Shown in pieces: positions 18,501 to 27,080 of a stretch of DNA of 64,000 nucleotides (its first letter is position 1; the number at the start of each line of letters is the position of its first letter). The notes beneath the pieces are model-generated. The model saw only the letters and a list, made by a program, of their open reading frames with translations. It had not been told where the DNA came from and searched no databases. The DNA is taken from the NCBI GenBank assembly GCA_963762825.1, contig CAVXLZ010000001.1, positions 124,001-188,000 of the forward strand, given 5' to 3'. Made by a program: the position numbers and the translations under genes. The stretch comes from Miltoncostaea sp963762825 (GTDB lineage Bacteria > Actinomycetota > Thermoleophilia > Miltoncostaeales > Miltoncostaeaceae).

Positions 18501-19841
18501 GGGGCACAGAGGCCACCGTGCCGAGACCGCCCGGGTTCGTCAGGGTGACCGTCGCGCCGCGCAGCTCATCGGGCTTCACCTGCCCGGCCCGGGTGCGCTT
18601 GACCAGGTCGTCGTACGCGTCGCGGAAACCCCGGAAGCCGTGGGCCGCCGCGTCGCGCACCACCGGCACCAGCAGGGAGCGGCTGCCGTCCTTGCGTTCC
18701 ACGTCGACCGCGAGCCCGAGGTTGACCGTGTCGCGGACCAGCTTGTGGGGCGCGCCGTCGATCACCTCGAAGCCGGTGCCCATCGCAGGCAGGGCGACGG
18801 TCGCGCGGATGATCGCCCACGCGACGAGGTGGGTGAACGAGAGCTTCTCCGCGCGCCCCGCCGCGGCGAGATCGCCGTTGATCTGGCGTCGTTGGGCGTC
18901 GAGGGTCGCCACGCCGAGCGTGCGGAAGCTCGTTGCCGTCGGGATCGAGAGGCTGTCGTCCATGTAGCCGGCGAGGGCGGCCGCCGGGCCGCGTAGGAGG
19001 ACGGCCTCCTCCCCGCCAGCACTCGGCGCCGCCGCCGCAGTGGCGCTCCCGCCGGACGGGGCCGACAGGATGTCCGCCTTGCGGATGATCCCGCCGGGGC
19101 CGGTGCCGATGACGGCGGAGGGATCGACGCCGTTCTCCAACGCCAGGCGCCGTGCCACCGGCGTGATCTGCGGCCACTCCACCGATGCGGCGGCGCTCGA
19201 GCCGGCGGGCGCGGGCGCGGTCGCGGCGGCGGCGGGGGGGCGGCGGACGGAGCCGGGGATCCCGCGGCTCCCGCCCCGGCCGCGATCTCGCCGAGTGGTA
19301 CGCCCACCGTGAAGGTCTCGCCCGCGGGGACGGCGATCGACGCGATGCGTCCGGCGGCCGGTGCCGGCACCTCCAGGTCGACCTTGTCGGTCAACACCTC
19401 GACGACGACCTGATCGACGGCGACGGCGTCGCCGACCGCGACGCGCCACTCGACCACCACGCCCTCGGTGACCGACTCCATGTCAGGCAGCACGATCGGG
19501 ACCATCGCTCCGTTGCCGGCCGCCTCGACGGGCTCGGCGGGGCCGGCAACGGAGCCGCCGTTCCCGGACCCGTCCCCGGCGATGTCTCCAGCGGTCATCT
19601 CCGCGAGCAGAGCGCCCACCTCGACGGTCTCGCCCGGCGGCGCCACGATGCGCGAGACGCGGCCCGCAGCGGGGGCCGGGACCTCGACGTCCACCTTGTC
19701 GGTGGTGACGTCGAGAAGCGTCTGGCCCGCCTCGACCGAATCGCCTTCGGCGACCCTCCATTCGACCACGATGCCCTCGGTGACCGACTCGCCGAGCTCG
19801 GGCAGCACTACCTGGATGGTCTGGGAGGAGGTGGTCAACAC
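15568..19841 (-). CDS. Fused 2-oxoglutarate dehydrogenase E2-E1 with two lipoyl domains (reading frame interrupted)
   Basis: One polypeptide of about 1424 residues combining E2 and E1 of the 2-oxoglutarate dehydrogenase complex (TCA cycle). Order: lipoyl domain 1 (about 8-82, TTDKVDVEVPAPAAG), lipoyl domain 2 (about 112-186, LTDKVDLEVPAPAAG), an Ala/Pro linker, an E3-binding domain (WPQITPVARRLALENGVDPS), the E2 acyltransferase (YDHRVIQGAESGAFLAEID) and a ThDP-dependent E1 (GMAHRGRLAFI, GDAAFTGQGVVAETL, HNELDEPAYTQP). Classical actinobacterial OdhA/Kgd lacks its own lipoyl and E3-binding domains. The frame breaks at the G run 19234-19240 in the linker; one extra base would fuse both parts. 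Start GTG 19841; an E3 and a lipoate ligase follow in the operon. Confidence 0.9.
19234..19240 (-). other. Homopolymer at the E2-E1 frame break
   Basis: Seven Gs on the plus strand (Cs in the coding strand) inside the Ala/Pro linker codons. The lipoyl domains are in one frame and the E3-binding, E2 and E1 domains in another; eight bases here would join them. Confidence 0.75.
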
Positions 19842-19984
19842 GCCGAGTTCCTAGGCTATCGCGATCGCCACTCGGATGGCGGCGTATTTGTCGCTCGAGC
19901 CCACATTCGGCGACAGGCGGCGTTCTCCTGAGACACGGGGAAACCCATGCACCACCACTACCCTGGCCTCGCCGCGACGAAAAG

Positions 19985-20209
19985 CTACTCGCCGAGCTCC
20001 AGGATCTTCTCCATCGCCTCGGCGACCGCGTCGCGCTGGCCCTGGGTGAGACGTCCGAGCCGTGCGATGACCGCGGCCGAGTCGTCGAACTCCAGGTCGC
20101 GGGCGATCCGGGTCAACTCGTGGAGGGCGCCCTGGCGCTCCCACTCCTCGAGCGGAGGGCACGTCTGGAGGGCTTCGGTGCCGGTCATCTGCTCGCTCTT
20201 CCTCTTCAT
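19985..20209 (-). CDS. Small helical protein of unknown function upstream of the 2-oxoglutarate dehydrogenase operon
   Basis: I do not recognise this 74-residue protein. It is predicted to be almost entirely helical and acidic, with one cysteine (LQTCPPLEEWERQ) and two amphipathic helices (LHELTRIARDLEF and QRDAVAEAMEKILELGE). The start ATG 20209 has TATTGT seven bases upstream (20217-20222), so it is probably leaderless, which supports it as a real gene. It is co-oriented with the dehydrogenase operon 143 bases downstream. A regulatory role there would be speculation. Confidence 0.6.
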   Translation of the reverse strand: MKRKSEQMTGTEALQTCPPLEEWERQGALHELTRIARDLEFDDSAAVIARLGRLTQGQRDAVAEAMEKILELGE

Positions 20210-20216
20210 GGCGGGA

Positions 20217-20222
20217 ACAATA
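20217..20222 (-). promoter_or_regulatory. -10 box for the 74-residue gene
   Basis: TATTGT on the minus strand, seven bases before ATG 20209. Confidence 0.5.
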
Positions 20223-20286
20223 TGCGGCGATCGGGTGTGTTACACCCCCTCGATGGTCTAGACAGGCGGCGTGGTGGCGGTTGAGA

Positions 20287-20292
20287 TATGGT
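20287..20292 (+). promoter_or_regulatory. -10 box for the leaderless dioxygenase-like gene
   Basis: TATGGT six bases before GTG 20299. With the divergent box at 20217-20222 it forms a compact two-way promoter region. Confidence 0.55.
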
Positions 20293-20298
20293 TAACCC

Positions 20299-21174
20299 GT
20301 GAACGAGGAGCGTCTTCACCCGGGCCTCCCGGCGGCGACAACCCTCGGCGCCGTCCGCCTCCGAGTGGCCGATCTCGATCTGATGGCCACTTTCTACCGG
20401 CGGGCCATCGGGCTCCACGACCTGCCGGGCGAGGGGGCGATCCGCCGGCTCGGCACCCTCGGTGGCCGGGCCGTGGTGGAGCTCGTCCCCGCCCCCTCTG
20501 CACCGGCCCGTCCGCCCCGCACCACGGGGCTCTTCCACCTCGCGATCCTCGTCCCGGAGCGATCCGATCTCGCCCAGGCCGTGCATCGCGCCTCGGCGGC
20601 CGGTGCCAGGTTCACCGGGGCCGCGGATCACCTCGTCAGCGAGGCGCTCTATCTCGACGATCCCGAGGGCAACGGCATCGAGATCTATCGCGACCGGCCG
20701 CGCGATGAGTGGTCGCGGCGCGACGGTGAGCTGGAGATGGCCACGCTGCCCATCGACCTCGACGGCATCCTCGGCTCCCTGCCCGCCGGGACGGAGGACG
20801 AGGGCGTTCCCGAGGGCACCGCGATCGGCCACGTGCACCTCCAGGTGCGGAGCATCCCCGAGGCCGAGGCCTTCTACTGCGGGATCCTCGGCTTCGAGCC
20901 CGTCGTGCGGGGGTTCCCGGGCGCGCTGTTCGTGTCGGTGGGCGGATACCACCACCACGTGGGGCTGAACACCTGGGGCACGAGGGACGCCCCGCCGCCG
21001 CCCGCGGGCGCCCTCGGGCTCGATCGCTTCACGATCTCACTACCGAGGCGCGCCGACCTCGATGCCCTCGCCGAGCGCCTGACCGCCGCCGGCCACCGCT
21101 TCGTGGGCCTCGAGGGGGGGCTCACCACGACAGATCCCGCGGGGAATCGCCTCGAAGCGGTTCTGGGCGCCTAG
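20299..21174 (+). CDS. VOC family protein, CatE-type catechol-2,3-dioxygenase-like
   Basis: A 291-residue vicinal-oxygen-chelate protein with two tandem glyoxalase-fold modules (about 13-130 and 172-290), the CatE arrangement. Module 1 begins LGAVRLRVADLDLMATFYRR and ends LYLDDPEGNGIEIY. Module 2 begins IGHVHLQVRSIPEAEAFY, contains the HHHVGLNTW strand and ends in TDPAGNRLEAV. His and Glu residues at the usual metal positions are present, so a metal-dependent dioxygenase or isomerase is plausible, but the substrate is unknown. GTG 20299 follows a TATGGT box by six bases. The stop overlaps that of the convergent universal-stress-like gene by four bases. Confidence 0.88.
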   Translation: MNEERLHPGLPAATTLGAVRLRVADLDLMATFYRRAIGLHDLPGEGAIRRLGTLGGRAVVELVPAPSAPARPPRTTGLFHLAILVPERSDLAQAVHRASAAGARFTGAADHLVSEALYLDDPEGNGIEIYRDRPRDEWSRRDGELEMATLPIDLDGILGSLPAGTEDEGVPEGTAIGHVHLQVRSIPEAEAFYCGILGFEPVVRGFPGALFVSVGGYHHHVGLNTWGTRDAPPPPAGALGLDRFTISLPRRADLDALAERLTAAGHRFVGLEGGLTTTDPAGNRLEAVLGA

Positions 21175-21881
21175 AAGTCCAGGCGGTCGGCCCGCGGGCG
21201 GCGCTGGAAGAGGAACCAGAGAACCGCGGCGGCCGCGATCTTGAAACCAAGGTCGAAGATCAGCACCCACGTCCAGATGAGCCAATCGGCCGCAGCGACG
21301 GCGTAGAAGACGAACGAGACCAGGCTCCCGAGAATCGCGAGCACGCCGACCACCGCGAGCAGCGAGAGGTCGCGAGCCGTGTGTCGCTCGTGCGCCGGAG
21401 CGGCGGCGTCGGCCGGCTCGCTCTCCACGAGATGCGCCTCGTCATGGGTACCGTCGACGACCACGTGGGTGATCGGGACGTCGAAGCGCTCGCCTGCCTG
21501 CGCCACCAGCCCACGCTCGAGCCAGTTGGAGCGGCCCTCGGGGTGGGTCGCCACGATCACCTCGGTCGGCGCGAAGGTTCGCATCGCGTCGTCGAGCGCC
21601 TGGAGCGGGTCTGCGTCGCCGAGCGCACCGCGTGCCGCCACGCCCGCCGCCCCGCAGCGTTCGAGGGATATCGACAGGCGCTCCTCGGCGGCGGCGATGC
21701 CGGAGTCCTCGTCGGACATCCAGTACCGCAAGCGCGACGTGAGCGCCGGGGCGACGACCAGAACCTCGCTTCCCGGGCCGTCGGCACGCTCGCGGATGGT
21801 CTCGAAGAGCTCGGATCCCGTACACGTCTCGTTGGCGATCACAAGGACGCGCGCTGCCCGATCGGTGGAGGTGCTCTGCAT
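21171..21881 (-). CDS. UspA-like domain protein with C-terminal membrane anchor
   Basis: A 236-residue protein with a UspA-like alpha/beta domain (about 10-140; strands RVLVIANET, EVLVVAPAL, TEVIVATHPEGRSNWLERGL) followed by an acidic, Ala-rich linker and two hydrophobic helices (about 172-193 and 198-222), ending in a basic tail. Many actinobacterial relatives keep only the first part; the membrane tail is unusual. No G-2X-G-9X-G ATP motif is clear, so nucleotide binding is doubtful. It is transcribed alone; a TAGATC hexamer upstream and GAGGCGACC before the ATG are possible signals. Confidence 0.7.
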   Translation of the reverse strand: MQSTSTDRAARVLVIANETCTGSELFETIRERADGPGSEVLVVAPALTSRLRYWMSDEDSGIAAAEERLSISLERCGAAGVAARGALGDADPLQALDDAMRTFAPTEVIVATHPEGRSNWLERGLVAQAGERFDVPITHVVVDGTHDEAHLVESEPADAAAPAHERHTARDLSLLAVVGVLAILGSLVSFVFYAVAAADWLIWTWVLIFDLGFKIAAAAVLWFLFQRRPRADRLDF

Positions 21882-22107
21882 CGGCGGGTCGCCTCGTTTC
21901 GGTCGTACGATCTACACCCCGATCCTCCCCGGTCGGCGTCGCCGCCGAATCGGGGCCGCTTCCCGGCCGGGTGCGGATGGCCTCGGGCGGCGCATCAGTA
22001 GTCGACCGCAGCCTCCTGCCCGGGTATTCGTCGCCGTGAGGCGAGCATGAGCGGTCCGGCTTCACGGCCCGCCACCAGCCGCATCGGTCGGCGACGCCCA
22101 CGCCGGC

Positions 22108-22530
22108 TCAGGCGAATGGTGGGGCCAGTTGAGTGAGGCGTAGATGGTTGCCCGACGGGTCGCGGAATCCCGCGTCGATGCCGTATGGACGCTCCTCCGG
22201 CTTCTCCGCGAACTCGACGCCGAGCGCCGACAGCGCTTCGTAGTCGCGACGGCAGTCATCGGTCGTGAGGAACACGGTACCGGCGAAGCCCTTGGACATG
22301 AGGTCGCGCACCTGCTCGGCAGTCGCGGCGTCCATCACCGGCGGCCCGGGGATCGCCATCAACACGATCGCGACGTCCGACTGGTCCCGCGGCGCGACGG
22401 TCAGCCACCGGAATCCGCCGAGCTCCGGCAGGGTCACGTCGGCTTGGACTTCCATGCCGATCTTGTCGGTGTAGAAGGAGAGAGCCTCGTCCTGGTCATA
22501 CACCCACAACTGCGTCGTCGCGATCCTCAT
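22108..22530 (-). CDS. VOC family protein (single glyoxalase/bleomycin-resistance-like domain)
   Basis: A 140-residue single-domain glyoxalase-fold protein, which would work as a dimer. It begins with QLWVYDQDEALSFYTDKIGM and ends with GFRDPSGNHLRLTQL, the standard start and end of the fold. ATG 22530 is chosen because GAGGAG lies eight bases upstream; the frame continues further upstream into the regulator gene without need. It follows the AraC-family gene by about 40 bases in the same direction and should be co-transcribed. AraC-VOC pairs of this kind are common, and the regulator probably controls the enzyme. Substrate unknown. Confidence 0.88.
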   Translation of the reverse strand: MRIATTQLWVYDQDEALSFYTDKIGMEVQADVTLPELGGFRWLTVAPRDQSDVAIVLMAIPGPPVMDAATAEQVRDLMSKGFAGTVFLTTDDCRRDYEALSALGVEFAEKPEERPYGIDAGFRDPSGNHLRLTQLAPPFA

Positions 22531-22570
22531 CGCCGGTCTCCTCGCTGCAACTGCGGACAGTGAAGCGAGA

Positions 22571-22999
22571 TTAGGCGGCCGGCCCGTGCGCGTCTTCTCG
22601 AAACGTCCGGCGTTGCGGACGCGCGTGATGTCGCACGATGCAGGTCGGGACGAGCGCACTATCGGCCGCCGGCGGGAACGTCGCGCGGTAGGCAGTCGGA
22701 GTCAGCCCGTACATCCGTCGAAAGCTCGTGCCGAAGGAGCCGAGGCTGTGTAGACCCACCGCGAAGCAGATCTCGGTGACCGGCCAGTCGGTCATTCGGA
22801 GCAGGGCGGCGGCGCGTTCGAGGCGGCGCGTCAGCAGATACCCATGGGGGGTCTCACCGAACGTCCGGCGGAACTCGGTTGCGAAGTGAGCGCGTGAAAG
22901 ACCCGCCGCCGCAGCCATATCCGCGACGACGATGGGCTCGGAATACCGCTCGTCGGCCAAGTCCTTCGCGCGCTGAAGGTGGCGTGTCGGCGAGACCAT
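22571..22999 (-). CDS. AraC-family transcriptional regulator (DNA-binding domain only)
   Basis: A 142-residue protein consisting almost entirely of the AraC/XylS DNA-binding domain, without the usual sensor domain. The first helix-turn-helix is VVADMAAAAGLSRAHFATEF (about 24-43) and the second VTEICFAVGLHSLGSFGTSF (about 73-92), followed by the conserved GLTPTAYR. The start is ATG 22999, with GGAGGG six bases before it; a longer frame to 23080 has no such signal. It precedes the VOC gene and probably regulates it and itself. This part of the window is less GC-rich than the flanks. Confidence 0.9.
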   Translation of the reverse strand: MVSPTRHLQRAKDLADERYSEPIVVADMAAAAGLSRAHFATEFRRTFGETPHGYLLTRRLERAAALLRMTDWPVTEICFAVGLHSLGSFGTSFRRMYGLTPTAYRATFPPAADSALVPTCIVRHHARPQRRTFREDAHGPAA

Positions 23000-23150
23000 G
23001 CGCACCCTCCGAGTGTAGCTCTCAGGGCTGGTCCGGCTTCGGAAACAGGAAGGGCCGCGGACCTGCTCGCCCCCGGCCATCTCCGTGCGAAGGTCGCCGG
23101 GTGAGCCTGGAAGACGCGTCCCGAGGCGGGCCGGGGCCTAGAGTCCCGCC

Positions 23151-23228
23151 ATGACCGTCCCCGTTCCCGGTCCTCTGGGCTTGATCCTCATCGCGTTCGC
23201 CGTCTGGCTTCTCCTTCGTCGCGCGTGA
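23151..23228 (+). CDS. Putative 25-residue single-span membrane peptide
   Basis: Reads MTVPVPGPLGLILIAFAVW followed by LLLRRA and a stop. It has one hydrophobic segment with a positively charged end, as in small membrane peptides. TAGAGT lies six bases before the ATG (23139-23144), the local leaderless pattern. With no homologue in mind, this is a candidate only. Confidence 0.4.
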   Translation: MTVPVPGPLGLILIAFAVWLLLRRA

Positions 23229-23430
23229 GGGTCGCGGACGCGTCGTGAGCGCGCCACCGGGGAGGTTCTCGGCGGCGCCCCGTGAGCCTCTCGATGGAGC
23301 GGGGTGGCGCCCGGCCGCCGGACAACGGATGGAGCAAGGGCGGCGAGGAGGACGTCGAGTGGTCGTGGGACTTCGAGAAGGACGGGAAAGCCGAGTCGGA
23401 TCTCGGTGACGAAGACGGCGCCGGTGACGA
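23229..23430. other. Short spacer without a supported gene
   Basis: Plus-strand open frames here are acidic and low in complexity, run into the antisense of mscS, and match no family I know. I see no promoter or hairpin worth listing. Confidence 0.5.
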
Positions 23431-24369
23431 TCAGACCGACGGTGGTCGAGTCCCGTCCTGCTCGCGAAGGTCTTCGTCGGCCTCGGCGGGTCGGATGCTG
23501 ATGTCTGCGGTCTCCGATGCGATGGGGATCCCTGCCTGCTCGAAGCGAATCAGGATGCGCCGCGTGAGCTCGTCCTTGCTCCAGCGCGCCGTGCGGATCG
23601 GCACCACGAAACGGGCGGCGAGCTCGAGGTAGTCGTCAGTGGCTCGCACGAACACCCGAGGCTCGACCTCGGTGCGGGCCAGAGGGTAGCGGTGGATCAT
23701 CTGCGCCAAAGTCCTCTCCGCTTCGTCTGAGGAGGAGATGCGCATCGCTTCCTCGTTCATGATCGATTCCGCGGTCCGCCAGTCGTCGCGGTACGACACG
23801 GGGATCGTCACCTCTTCCCAGATGAAATCGAAGGTCGCGCTGTAGTTGAAGACCGGGTCGGTGAAGGTGGCCTTGTTGGAAACCGCCACGATGCGACCCG
23901 TGTACTGGCGGCCACGGACCCACACGTCCTCGTCGGTGGCTGAGCCGATCTCCATCACCTTCGTTCGCAGTGGTGTGATGTCGATGACATCGCCTCGCAC
24001 ACCTCCCAGCTTCACTCGATCGCCCACTCGGAAGACCGAGCCCGACACGATGTTGAACCAGCCCGCGAGGGCCCCGATGACCTCCTGCATGGCCAACGCC
24101 AAGCCCGCCGTCGCCAAGCCCAGGACAAGTCCCAGTTGACCTGCGAAAGGGCGCCACAGGATGCCCATCGCGACGAGCGAGACGACGCCGACGACGTAGT
24201 GCCATGCCTTGCGCGTGTAGTACTTGCGGTAGCGGTCCTGCGTGCGCCTCGCATGGACCCGCCCACCCACCGCTCCCACGATCACGGCCGCTCCCACGAT
24301 CACCGCCGTCGTGATCAGCTTGCCGCTGATCGAGTCGTTGTCGCTGATCAGGTTCCAGAGCGGCTCCAT
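23431..24369 (-). CDS. Small-conductance mechanosensitive channel (MscS family)
   Basis: A membrane channel that opens under osmotic downshock. The 312-residue product has a first membrane helix at about 14-35, another at about 60-80, and the pore helix LVLGLATAGLALAMQEVIGALAGWF written as pieces: GLATAGLALAMQEVIGALAG (about 85-104). The MscS beta-domain signature follows with FRVGDRVKLGGVRGDV and ITPLRTKVMEIGSATDEDVWV. The C-terminal domain continues to about 290. I start at ATG 24369 (MEPLWNL), because the longer frame gives an unconserved arginine-rich head. Base composition is clearly less GC-rich than the flanking genes (about 55 percent in a line I counted), consistent with acquisition. 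Confidence 0.9.
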   Translation of the reverse strand: MEPLWNLISDNDSISGKLITTAVIVGAAVIVGAVGGRVHARRTQDRYRKYYTRKAWHYVVGVVSLVAMGILWRPFAGQLGLVLGLATAGLALAMQEVIGALAGWFNIVSGSVFRVGDRVKLGGVRGDVIDITPLRTKVMEIGSATDEDVWVRGRQYTGRIVAVSNKATFTDPVFNYSATFDFIWEEVTIPVSYRDDWRTAESIMNEEAMRISSSDEAERTLAQMIHRYPLARTEVEPRVFVRATDDYLELAARFVVPIRTARWSKDELTRRILIRFEQAGIPIASETADISIRPAEADEDLREQDGTRPPSV

Positions 24370-24865
24370 CGTCGGCGGCCCGACCGTCAGCTCGTCGCGG
24401 CCGACGCCAGGCCGGGCGCCTGCAGCACACCACCGCCCGGACTGGCCTCGCAGGAGCAACCGAGGGGGCCGGGGGGTCCGGTGTGCAACGGGGCGCTCCC
24501 GGCCAGAAACGTCGACCGGCAGTGATCCTGGCGGCGCAGGCGGACGCGTCCGGTAGCGGCTGGCGTCGCCACCTCGGTCGAGTGGCCGCGCAGCTCGCCC
24601 CCGGTAAGACCGCCCTCACCGGGACTCGTCCAGGCCCGGCATGGGGGGACGAGAACCACCTCATCGGGGATCGCGACGCCGCGCGGATGGTCCATGAGGA
24701 TGACGATCTCCCCGATTATCGGCCCTCCGGTGCGGCTCTGGAAGGGGGCTCGGTTCGCATTCCACGCGGCCGGCGCAATCGCCGCCGGCGTCCGCACGGA
24801 TGCTCGTCCTGACCGTGTCGCCGGGGCGCGGAGGAGCGATGCGTCCGGCTGGGAGCCCAGAACGA
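24370..24865. other. Approximately 500-base region without a convincing gene
   Basis: Open frames exist on both strands (for instance 24387-24797 minus and 24483-24812 plus), but none shows conserved motifs, a ribosome-binding site or a -10 box. A GC-rich dyad lies near 24770-24790. It could be a decayed segment at the edge of the less GC-rich islet. Confidence 0.5.
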
Positions 24866-24894
24866 CGACAGCCCCGTCGCAGACGAGGCTGTCG
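24866..24894 (-). terminator. Stem-loop after tRNA-fMet
   Basis: Eight-base perfect arms CGACAGCC (24866-24873) and GGCTGTCG (24887-24894) with a 13-base loop, directly downstream of the tRNA. The following T-tract is weak. Confidence 0.55.
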
Positions 24895-24896
24895 CA

Positions 24897-25005
<109 letters not shown>

Positions 25006-25007
<2 letters not shown>

Positions 25008-25914
25008 AAGAGCCTTTCCACCAGGCGAGGACGCGTAGTGCGCGAAGGGTGTTCCACCGGCTGGGATGGCCGATCTGTTCCATCTCGAACCAGGTGCGAC
25101 CCGGATACCGCTGCTGGAGCGGCCATCGCCCGTCCGGCAGACGCTTTCTGACCACGACGTCCAGCGCATCGCTGAGCCGCTCGTCAGTGGCGGCGTCGGC
25201 CGCCCGGAAGTAGTCGAGCGATCGCAGCACGTCGTGACGCCAGCGCGGTGGAAACGACAGTCGAGTCATCTTCGGATCGACCACCGTGCCGTCGCGGTGC
25301 GAGCGGTAGAGACGGTGCACGAGCAAGAACTCCCGCGCGTCCGCCTCGGCCTGCTCGGTCTCTGCATGCAGCACACCGTCGGAGGCGGCGTACTCGCGGA
25401 GACCCTCGACGACGTTTGTGGTGGTGTGAAACGAGCTGTGGGTGGCACCTCGATGGAATCGGCAGTTCCACCCGCCGTCGTCGAATTGATGGTGCAGGAT
25501 GAAGTCGGCGACGTCGTCGCAGCGCGGATCGTCGATCCCGAACCACGACATCAGACCGAGCACCATGCCGGCGATGCACAGGTCAGACCTCCAGAGCGTC
25601 TCGTCGTCGAGCAACAGTCCACACGCCGTCAGCGCCTGCGGATTCCGCGGCTCGAGTCCCAGGCGCCGGAGCAGGATCATCGAGTAGGTGGTCGAGATCC
25701 ACTTGGGGCCGTACAGCTTGGGAGTCCACTCGCCTTGCGCGTTCTGCAGGTTCAACACGCGCGCTCCCCACCCCTCGGTGGCGACGAGCCGGCGTTCGCT
25801 CTCCCAGACGCCCTGAGGCTCCCCGGCCAAGTCGCGCAGCACTTGCCAGCGAATCGCGGGATCGCCTTCCATCAACCACTCAAGAACGTGGGGATCTACC
25901 GCAGCGTCGTGCAT
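25006..25914 (-). CDS. Half-size squalene-cyclase/prenyltransferase-fold protein
   Basis: A 302-residue protein that appears to form one alpha/alpha toroid of the terpenoid-cyclase and protein-prenyltransferase superfamily. Repeats with the QW-like pattern are visible as FDDGGWNCRFH (about 145-155) and DGRWPLQQRYPGRTW (about 263-277), with others around GEWTPKLYGP. I see no DxDD catalytic motif of squalene-hopene cyclase, and the protein is half its size, so a cyclase activity is doubtful; a folding-domain relative of unknown function is safer. The gene fills a segment of about 1.05 kb between the two tRNA-fMet repeats and is less GC-rich than its neighbours (about 63 percent in two lines I counted). 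ATG 25914 has no clear ribosome-binding site. Confidence 0.72.
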
Positions 25915-26058
25915 ACCAGCGCGCTCAGTTCGTCTCGGGCAGCAAGAGTCCCCACCTGAACATCGTGACGCGCCGGATGATCGACTGATAGAGGCGAACG
26001 CCCTCTCCGACGTTCGTTCATCGGCACGGATTCGCTCCGCGTGTCACTCACGGAGACC

Positions 26059-26130
26059 GAGCGCGACGAGCCACCAGACTCCTCCGCCCCGTGGCGGAGT
26101 GTTGATCGTAGGACGATCGCGCGTCAGGTC
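26059..26130 (-). repeat. Direct repeat copy B: degraded tRNA-fMet 5' half plus promoter flank
   Basis: An imperfect copy of 24936-25007. It contains the first 35 or so tRNA bases and the upstream flank but not the anticodon 3' side, T arm or acceptor 3' strand, so it cannot be a functional tRNA. Confidence 0.82.
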
Positions 26131-26157
26131 AGGCGCGCACGCCGCGCCTGCGGGCCC

Positions 26158-26841
26158 CTACGCCATCCGGATCGGTGCCCCGACCTCCACCCAGCCCGAG
26201 CGCGCCACCAGTGCGTAGACGCCGAAGAGGTTGTCGGCGTCGCGCGCGAGGCCGGCGAGCACGCGATTGTCACGCGCGAGCGTGTCCGGATCGAACGTGG
26301 TCACGGCGCAGCGCTCGGTGGGGGAGACCACCTGGAGCAGCGGGCCGTCGTCTCCGATCCGGATCTCGGCGCCGACCCAGGCCGCCTCGGCGAAGGGGCG
26401 GGAGTCATTCATCTCCACGATCAGGTTGGCGCGGAAGCGCCGTCGGTCAACCTCCTCACCGTCGACCCATTCGCTGACCGCACCTAGCGACCCCATGCCG
26501 AGGATGTGGATCGGCGCGGCGTCGTGGACGCCGACCGCGCTCCGTGCCAGCCGCACGTCGCGGCCGATGGCCGTGGTCAACTCGGTGGCGATGGCCGGGT
26601 CGTCCCAGGGGAGCTCCCAGCCCTCCGGCGTCGTGATGAGGATGCCCTCGCCGCTGTCGTGCTCCTCAGAGCGGGCGCGGAAGCCGAGCAGCGCGTGGGC
26701 ACGTCGCGCGCTGATCGGCTCCCCCGTGTCGTCGATCACGGCGTAACGGCGATCGCCGAGCACCCCGAAGGGTCCGACGAACGCGCGCCGAGTCCGTTCG
26801 CCCCCGAACGACTTCACCGGGAAGCGCCAGATGTCGGACAC
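26158..26841 (-). CDS. MOSC-domain protein
   Basis: A predicted molybdenum-cofactor-binding protein related to mARC and YiiM-type reductases. It has an N-terminal MOSC_N beta barrel (DIWRFPVKSFGGERTRRAFV at the start, then LGDRRYAVIDDTG) and a MOSC domain from about residue 95 with the conserved cysteine in SPTERCAVTTFDPDT (about 171-185). The start is uncertain: GTG 26841 gives 227 residues, while CTG 26874 would overlap the stop of the upstream small gene (CTGA) and add 11 residues including the strand VIGLV. The much longer ATG 26934 would lie inside that small gene. Substrate unknown. Confidence 0.87.
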   Translation of the reverse strand: MSDIWRFPVKSFGGERTRRAFVGPFGVLGDRRYAVIDDTGEPISARRAHALLGFRARSEEHDSGEGILITTPEGWELPWDDPAIATELTTAIGRDVRLARSAVGVHDAAPIHILGMGSLGAVSEWVDGEEVDRRRFRANLIVEMNDSRPFAEAAWVGAEIRIGDDGPLLQVVSPTERCAVTTFDPDTLARDNRVLAGLARDADNLFGVYALVARSGWVEVGAPIRMA

Positions 26842-26870
26842 GAGCCCGATGACCGGGCGCCGGGTCTCGG

Positions 26871-27047
26871 TCAGCGGAGGGTTGCCAGCAGGATCACCAC
26901 GATCAGCAGGATGCCGAGGCCGGCGTAGGTCCACCTCAGAAGGCGCTTACGCGTCTCCCCCAGGCTCGCCATCTGCCGGCGGGCGATCGCCAGCTTCTCG
27001 GGGTCGCGCTCGGGCTCGGGCCAGTCATCGTCATCGTCGTAGGCCAT
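26871..27047 (-). CDS. 58-residue single-pass membrane protein
   Basis: A short gene encoding an acidic head (MAYDDDDDWPEPERDPEK), a basic amphipathic stretch (IARRQMASLGETRKRLLRW) and one C-terminal membrane helix (about 40-56). ATG 27047 has a good -10 box, TAGGAT, six bases upstream (27054-27059), so it is probably a leaderless gene. It overlaps or abuts the MOSC gene and is probably co-transcribed. No family recognised. Confidence 0.75.
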   Translation of the reverse strand: MAYDDDDDWPEPERDPEKLAIARRQMASLGETRKRLLRWTYAGLGILLIVVILLATLR

Positions 27048-27053
27048 GACACG

Positions 27054-27059
27054 ATCCTA
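27054..27059 (-). promoter_or_regulatory. -10 box for the 58-residue gene
   Basis: TAGGAT on the minus strand, six bases before ATG 27047. Confidence 0.6.
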
Positions 27060-27080
27060 TCCCCAGCGCGCCGCAACGAG

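Noticed and set aside
23282..23632. 116-codon plus-strand open frame
   Set aside because: Runs antisense into mscS and has an acidic low-complexity head; no start signal.
24387..24797. 136-codon minus-strand open frame between mscS and tRNA-fMet
   Set aside because: No motif, no ribosome-binding site or -10 box, and overlapped by equally long frames on the other strand.
26059..26130. A second functional tRNA-fMet
   Set aside because: The 3' half including anticodon, T arm and acceptor partner is missing.
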